The position numbers were made by a program, and so were the translations under genes. The notes under the pieces are model-generated. The model was given only the letters and a program-made list of their open reading frames with translations. It did not search any database and had not been told where the DNA came from. From contig JAFAQG010000059.1 of NCBI GenBank assembly GCA_019246575.1, positions 1 through 9,270 of the forward strand: a DNA stretch of 9,270 nt. Direction: 5' to 3'. This stretch comes from Acidobacteriaceae bacterium (lineage in GTDB: Bacteria > Acidobacteriota > Terriglobia > Bryobacterales > Bryobacteraceae). Shown piece after piece: positions 5,677 through 9,270 of this stretch. Every line of letters starts with the position of its first letter. Within the stretch, counting starts at the first letter, position 1.

Positions 5677-6333
5677 ATGACCCGAATGAAAACGGTTACA
5701 GACATATCGAGTAAGCTGAATCCTGCCGGTCTGGCATGGTTGAAGATCTGGCGCCAAAAGTACAATCTAACTGCGGAGAGCATCTCTCGTAAGCTGCGCG
5801 AAAAAATCGGCGAAGATGTCGATCCGGCGAGCATCGAAGAGTATCTGCAGAGCAGAGGTTTGTCGTCCGCCTCCGACTCCGACGTTCCAGAAACCAATGC
5901 AACAGAGAATAGACTTTCCAGCCAATTCTCGGCTGCCATGGAGCGCGATATTGAACTCGCGCTGCTATCGCAACTGGATTCGCTCGGACTGCAGCTCTTC
6001 ATTGATGAGGACGGACGAGACGGAAATCAATATGTCGCTGGCGATTTTGGCCGAATCGACATCTTAGCCACGGATGCGAACGGGGATTTCGTCGTAATTG
6101 AATTGAAGCGCGACGACGTTCCTCGTGCCACAATCGGTCAGCTCGCCGGATATCTCGCCTTCGTCAAGGAAAATATCGCCAACCCACGAGGCCGCTCAGT
6201 CACGGGCTGGATCGTTGCTCGCCGTTCTTCGCTCGCGCAAGATCGCGTCTTCGAGGAGGCGGCGAACGCAGTCGGCATATTGGTGAAATGGTATAGCGTT
6301 CGCTTGGATTTTCGCGACGAAAGCATGTTCTGA
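5677..6333 (+). CDS. NucS/DUF91-like PD-(D/E)XK nuclease-fold protein
   Basis: A 218-residue protein. Residues about 88-210 carry a restriction-endonuclease-like core of the NucS/DUF91 type: MERDIE (E90), GDFGRIDIL (D128), VVIELKR (E142, K144) and the QLAGYL block (Q155, Y159) that RecB- and NucS-like nucleases share. All catalytic positions appear intact. NucS itself cuts mismatched or branched DNA, but this protein has a different N-terminus. Its first 62 residues are helical and basic (LAWLKIWRQKYNLTAESISRKLREKIGEDVDPASIEEYL), possibly a DNA-binding or partner module, followed by a polar linker. The start is ATG 5677 or 5686; neither has a clear Shine-Dalgarno. The gene is AT-richer than its flanks. 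A GIY-YIG gene follows in the same frame after one TGA, with 12 bases to its TTG start. Biological role unknown; defence, repair or a mobile cargo gene are all possible. Confidence 0.8.
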   Translation: MTRMKTVTDISSKLNPAGLAWLKIWRQKYNLTAESISRKLREKIGEDVDPASIEEYLQSRGLSSASDSDVPETNATENRLSSQFSAAMERDIELALLSQLDSLGLQLFIDEDGRDGNQYVAGDFGRIDILATDANGDFVVIELKRDDVPRATIGQLAGYLAFVKENIANPRGRSVTGWIVARRSSLAQDRVFEEAANAVGILVKWYSVRLDFRDESMF

Positions 6334-6345
6334 ACCGACAGAAAA

Positions 6346-7392
6346 TTGGGTAAGTCTTTGCCGAATCGAAAACCTGAGCGGTTACTCAACAAACTCGACG
6401 CGCTCCATAAGCACGTATGCAAGCTTGGCTTTCCCTGCGTGCAACCTATCTCGTGTTTCAAATCGATAGCCCATTTGTTTCTGTCTCGAAAGAGCCGTTG
6501 CGGTATTTACCTGCTCGTATTTTCAGATCGCACTGTCTACATCGGCCAAGCCAACAACGTTGTACTCCGGTTTGCACAACATCGGCGGAGATACAAGGCA
6601 ATTGCTGGATTTTGCTTTCTGCCCGAGAAGAAAACACGACTGAATGAAACAGAGAGATTGCTGATCCACCGCGCCGAATCGTCTGGTTTAGCGCTCCGCA
6701 ATTTTGTGCATACTTCTCAAGTAGTCGGTGAAACAGACTTGGATTTGGTCATTTCGCCCGAGAAACAATATGCGTGGCTAGCGAATCCCGAGCGGTTTAA
6801 CCGCAAAGAAAGCAGCGCGCACCGGCTCTCGATGCCAGCGTCTTATCTCGCCCGGTTTTCAGACCAGTTTCACGCATTTCAAGACGAACCGGCAAGCGCG
6901 TTCGCAACGAGAATTCTTCGGCGATACGTCGTTGGCTGTATTCCCGCACCAGTAATGACTGAGTACTCGTTCTGGGCCGTGAGCTGTCTTCCGGCAACGA
7001 ATCGCCCTTACTGGCCGCGACTCGCGTGCATAAGCATGGCGATGATGGAGACCTTCGTTGTCGGGCACTTCAAAAACAATCCCAAAGAGCTCTGGGCACT
7101 TATTGTTGTGGGACGGAAAACATTGTTCGAAGCGTTTGGCGGGCAGAGGCGATTCAGCGAATTGTTCCCAAGAATCACATTGAAGCGGCGGGGACATCGG
7201 GATGCCGGACCAGACCAAGTTACGCTACATGCCTGGAGCGCCGCCGATCTCAGAGAAATCATCGAGAATGGCAAAATACGACACGCAGCCGCCGAACTCG
7301 CACTTCGGGTAATGCGAAAGAGGGCAACAATCTATGGTAAGTTCCACTGCAAACAATTGGCAGATTACGTATTAAACGGCGAGTGTACCTAA
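6346..7392 (+). CDS. GIY-YIG nuclease-domain protein with an uncharacterised C-terminal half
   Basis: A 348-residue protein. Residues 52-120 form a GIY-YIG nuclease domain: GIYLL (53-57), VYIGQANN (64-71), the catalytic arginine R75 in LRFAQH, a metal-binding glutamate at E101 or E103 in LNETERLLIHRAES, and the closing ALRN (N119). All key positions are present. Residues 1-50 are basic. Residues about 160-345 form a second region I do not recognise, with FSDQFHAFQD, TEYSFWAVSCLPATN, ACISMAMMETFVVG and a helical tail. No ATG lies in frame until after the nuclease domain, so the start must be a TTG (6346 or 6358) or the stop before it must be read through. Sample rows 6421-6540 count 45-48% GC, against 65% at 8521-8580 in the next gene. 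It converges on the E1 gene with eight bases between stops. Confidence 0.78.
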   Translation: MGKSLPNRKPERLLNKLDALHKHVCKLGFPCVQPISCFKSIAHLFLSRKSRCGIYLLVFSDRTVYIGQANNVVLRFAQHRRRYKAIAGFCFLPEKKTRLNETERLLIHRAESSGLALRNFVHTSQVVGETDLDLVISPEKQYAWLANPERFNRKESSAHRLSMPASYLARFSDQFHAFQDEPASAFATRILRRYVVGCIPAPVMTEYSFWAVSCLPATNRPYWPRLACISMAMMETFVVGHFKNNPKELWALIVVGRKTLFEAFGGQRRFSELFPRITLKRRGHRDAGPDQVTLHAWSAADLREIIENGKIRHAAAELALRVMRKRATIYGKFHCKQLADYVLNGECT

Positions 7393-7400
7393 ATCTCCCC

Positions 7401-9270
7401 TCAAAACCCCAACAACCTTTCTCCCTCCCGCACCAAATCCTCCACCTGCGGCAGGATCGCTTCCTCCAATGTCGGACTGTACGCAACCCACGTATCTTTC
7501 GCCGCCACCCGCCCCACCGGCGCATCAAGCTGAGTAAATAATTCGTCCGCAATGCGCGCCGCAATCTCTGCCCCGTAACCCCACGACAGTGTGTCCTCGT
7601 ACGCAATCATTACCCGGCTCGTCTTCTGCACCGACGCAGCAATCGCATTCCAATCGTACGGAGACAGCGTCCGTAAGTCGATCACTTCCACCGACACGCC
7701 CCGCCGCCGTTGCTCCATCTGCACCGCCGCTTGCAGCGACTTCTGCACCAGCGCTCCATACGTGAGGATGGTCAGGTTCTGACCCAGTTTCACTGTCTTC
7801 GCTTTTCCGAACGGAACCGTGTAATCGCGTCCGGGATTCGGCGCGCGGTTATACGGCTCGCGGTACAGCTTCTTGTGCTCCAGAAACAGAACGGGATCAT
7901 CGCAGCGAATCGAAGTTCGAAGCAATCCGCACGCATCCAATGCGTTCGAGGGAAACACCACCCGCAGCCCCGGTATATGCGTGAAAGTAACTTCTCCGCA
8001 TTGGCTGTGATACACGGATCCGCCTGTTAGATATCCGCCGATCGGGACCCGAATCACGACAGGTGCAGAAAAGCCGTTATTCGAGCGCCATCGAATGTTA
8101 GCCAGTTCGTCACGGATCTGCATCATCGCCGGCCAGATGTAATCGAAAAATTGAATCTCTGCGATTGGCTTCAGCCCCCGCGCTGCCATCCCGATCGCGC
8201 GACCTACGATACTCGCCTCGGCTATCGATGTATTGAAGCACCGGAGGGTGCCGAACTCGCGCTGCAATCCCGCCGTCGTTTTGAATACGCCGCCTTTGCC
8301 TTTCACTTCACCCAGATTCTCTTCGCGGCTCGAATCGGCAACATCCTCCCCAAACACGATCACTCTGCTGTCTCGGCGCATCTCTTCCGCAAGCGTCTGA
8401 TTGATTGCGTCCACCATGGTGCGCGGCGCACCGCGAAAATGCGGTTCCGCGTCGAACTCGCCCGAGCACGGATCGATCTTGTCCGAGTAGAGATGCAACA
8501 GCACTGTGCTCTTCGCCGGAGGCGGTTCGCGTAAAACACGGTCCGTTACCTCGGCCACTTCGCGGTCAACTTCGCGACGGATCCGATCGAGCTCAACGCG
8601 ATCCGCAACACCGTCTTCCATCAGCATCCGCGGGAACGTGATCAGCGGATCGCGCGCCGCTTCCTGCTCGCGTTCGGCGTGCGTCTTGTAGAGCCGCTCA
8701 TCATCTGACAGCGAATGCGAGTACGGGCGGATGCACGTTGCGTGTACCAGGGCGGGGCCGTTCCCTCTCCGGCAATACTCCGCAGCGTCCGCCATACCGC
8801 TATAAGAATCGATGAAGTTTGTTCCGTCTACTTCTGCTCGCAGCAGCCCCGGAAAGCCCTCCAGCAAACGCGCAATATTGCCTCCCGGCATCTGGCATTC
8901 CACAGGCACTGAAATCGCGAAGCCGTTATCTTCGATCAGAATCACCAGCGGCAGCTTTTCCAGGCACGCAGCGTTCACGCATTCCCAGAACTCACCCTCG
9001 CTGGTTGAGCCCTCGCCGCCCGTTACCAACGTAATCTCGTCCGAATCCGCATTTACATACCGTTTCGCTTGCGCAGCCCCCGCCGCCTGAAGGAATTGCG
9101 TGCCGGTCGGCGACGAGCCCGTGAATATCTGCAGCGACCGGGATGACCAGTGCGATGGCATCTGCCGCCCGCCCGAAGCGGAGTCGCGTGCCGCCCCTAC
9201 CGCCTGCAACAGCATGTCTTCCGCCGTGACACCCAGCGTCAATGCAAGCGCGCGATCGCGATAATAAGCA
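7401..9270 (-). CDS. Fused alpha-beta E1 component, branched-chain 2-oxoacid/pyruvate-type dehydrogenase (5' partial)
   Basis: Thiamin-diphosphate-dependent E1 that decarboxylates a 2-oxoacid and passes the acyl group to an E2 lipoyl domain. The frame is open to the window edge: upstream of the TTG at 9242 it reads [10 protein letters not shown], a conserved E1-alpha block, so the true start lies outside. Numbering from the 9242 codon, the alpha half shows GGRQMPSHW, the TPP motif GEG (77-79) to N106, and the [12 protein letters not shown] loop (171-182). After a linker (about 240-272), the beta half begins at [14 protein letters not shown], with FGEDVA (297-302), [14 protein letters not shown] (H412) and the C-terminal domain ([24 protein letters not shown]). 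In many bacteria alpha and beta are separate genes; the single-chain form has normal motifs and looks functional. Branched-chain specificity is likely from the SHSLSDDE and [10 protein letters not shown] context but not proven. Confidence 0.9.
   Translation of the reverse strand, partial: AYYRDRALALTLGVTAEDMLLQAVGAARDSASGGRQMPSHWSSRSLQIFTGSSPTGTQFLQAAGAAQAKRYVNADSDEITLVTGGEGSTSEGEFWECVNAACLEKLPLVILIEDNGFAISVPVECQMPGGNIARLLEGFPGLLRAEVDGTNFIDSYSGMADAAEYCRRGNGPALVHATCIRPYSHSLSDDERLYKTHAEREQEAARDPLITFPRMLMEDGVADRVELDRIRREVDREVAEVTDRVLREPPPAKSTVLLHLYSDKIDPCSGEFDAEPHFRGAPRTMVDAINQTLAEEMRRDSRVIVFGEDVADSSREENLGEVKGKGGVFKTTAGLQREFGTLRCFNTSIAEASIVGRAIGMAARGLKPIAEIQFFDYIWPAMMQIRDELANIRWRSNNGFSAPVVIRVPIGGYLTGGSVYHSQCGEVTFTHIPGLRVVFPSNALDACGLLRTSIRCDDPVLFLEHKKLYREPYNRAPNPGRDYTVPFGKAKTVKLGQNLTILTYGALVQKSLQAAVQMEQRRRGVSVEVIDLRTLSPYDWNAIAASVQKTSRVMIAYEDTLSWGYGAEIAARIADELFTQLDAPVGRVAAKDTWVAYSPTLEEAILPQVEDLVREGERLLGF

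Noticed and set aside
6331..6333. TGA as a selenocysteine codon
   Set aside because: No SECIS-like hairpin is evident just after it, and the NucS-like domain ends naturally at this point.

Overview
The window looks like a bacterial chromosome of moderately high GC with tightly packed genes. My best guess at lineage is Acidobacteriota or a similar soil-type bacterium. That rests mainly on the fused alpha+beta E1 2-oxoacid dehydrogenase and the overall gene mix, and is inference only. Ribosome binding sites of the form GAGGTGA recur on the plus strand.

Layout. (1) Positions 1-2523, plus strand: the end of a translationally coupled acyl-CoA/terpenoid catabolism operon. It holds the tail of an unidentified gene, a large AtuA-family (DUF1446) protein, a separate small AtuA-like C-terminal domain protein, and a crotonase-fold enoyl-CoA hydratase/isomerase. 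Every junction overlaps (ATGA, ATGA, 17 bases). (2) Positions 2619-4234, plus strand: a small Tat-exported, highly charged repeat protein followed 38 bases later by a JmjC/cupin oxygenase of the ribosomal-oxygenase (Cupin_4) type. (3) Positions 4240-5262, minus strand: a SnoaL-like (NTF2-fold) protein and then a five-helix membrane protein of unknown role. (4) Positions 5263-5676: a 414-base gap with no convincing gene, rich in inverted repeats. (5) Positions 5677-7392, plus strand: an AT-richer pair of nuclease-type genes, a NucS/DUF91-like PD-(D/E)XK protein and a GIY-YIG protein with an uncharacterised C-terminal half. The two are in the same reading frame and separated by one TGA. (6) Positions 7401-9270, minus strand: a fused alpha-beta E1 component of a branched-chain 2-oxoacid/pyruvate-type dehydrogenase, cut by the window edge.

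How they fit together: blocks 1 and 6 are both acyl-CoA or branched-chain carbon catabolism and may meet at the CoA-ester level, but nothing in the window links their regulation. The most unusual block is the nuclease pair. It differs in composition from its neighbours, joins two unrelated nuclease folds in one reading frame, and has no neighbour that explains it. A second candidate for something new is the pairing of a Lys/Arg-rich exported repeat peptide with a 2-oxoglutarate-type hydroxylase. I found no rRNA, CRISPR array, insertion sequence or convincing tRNA.
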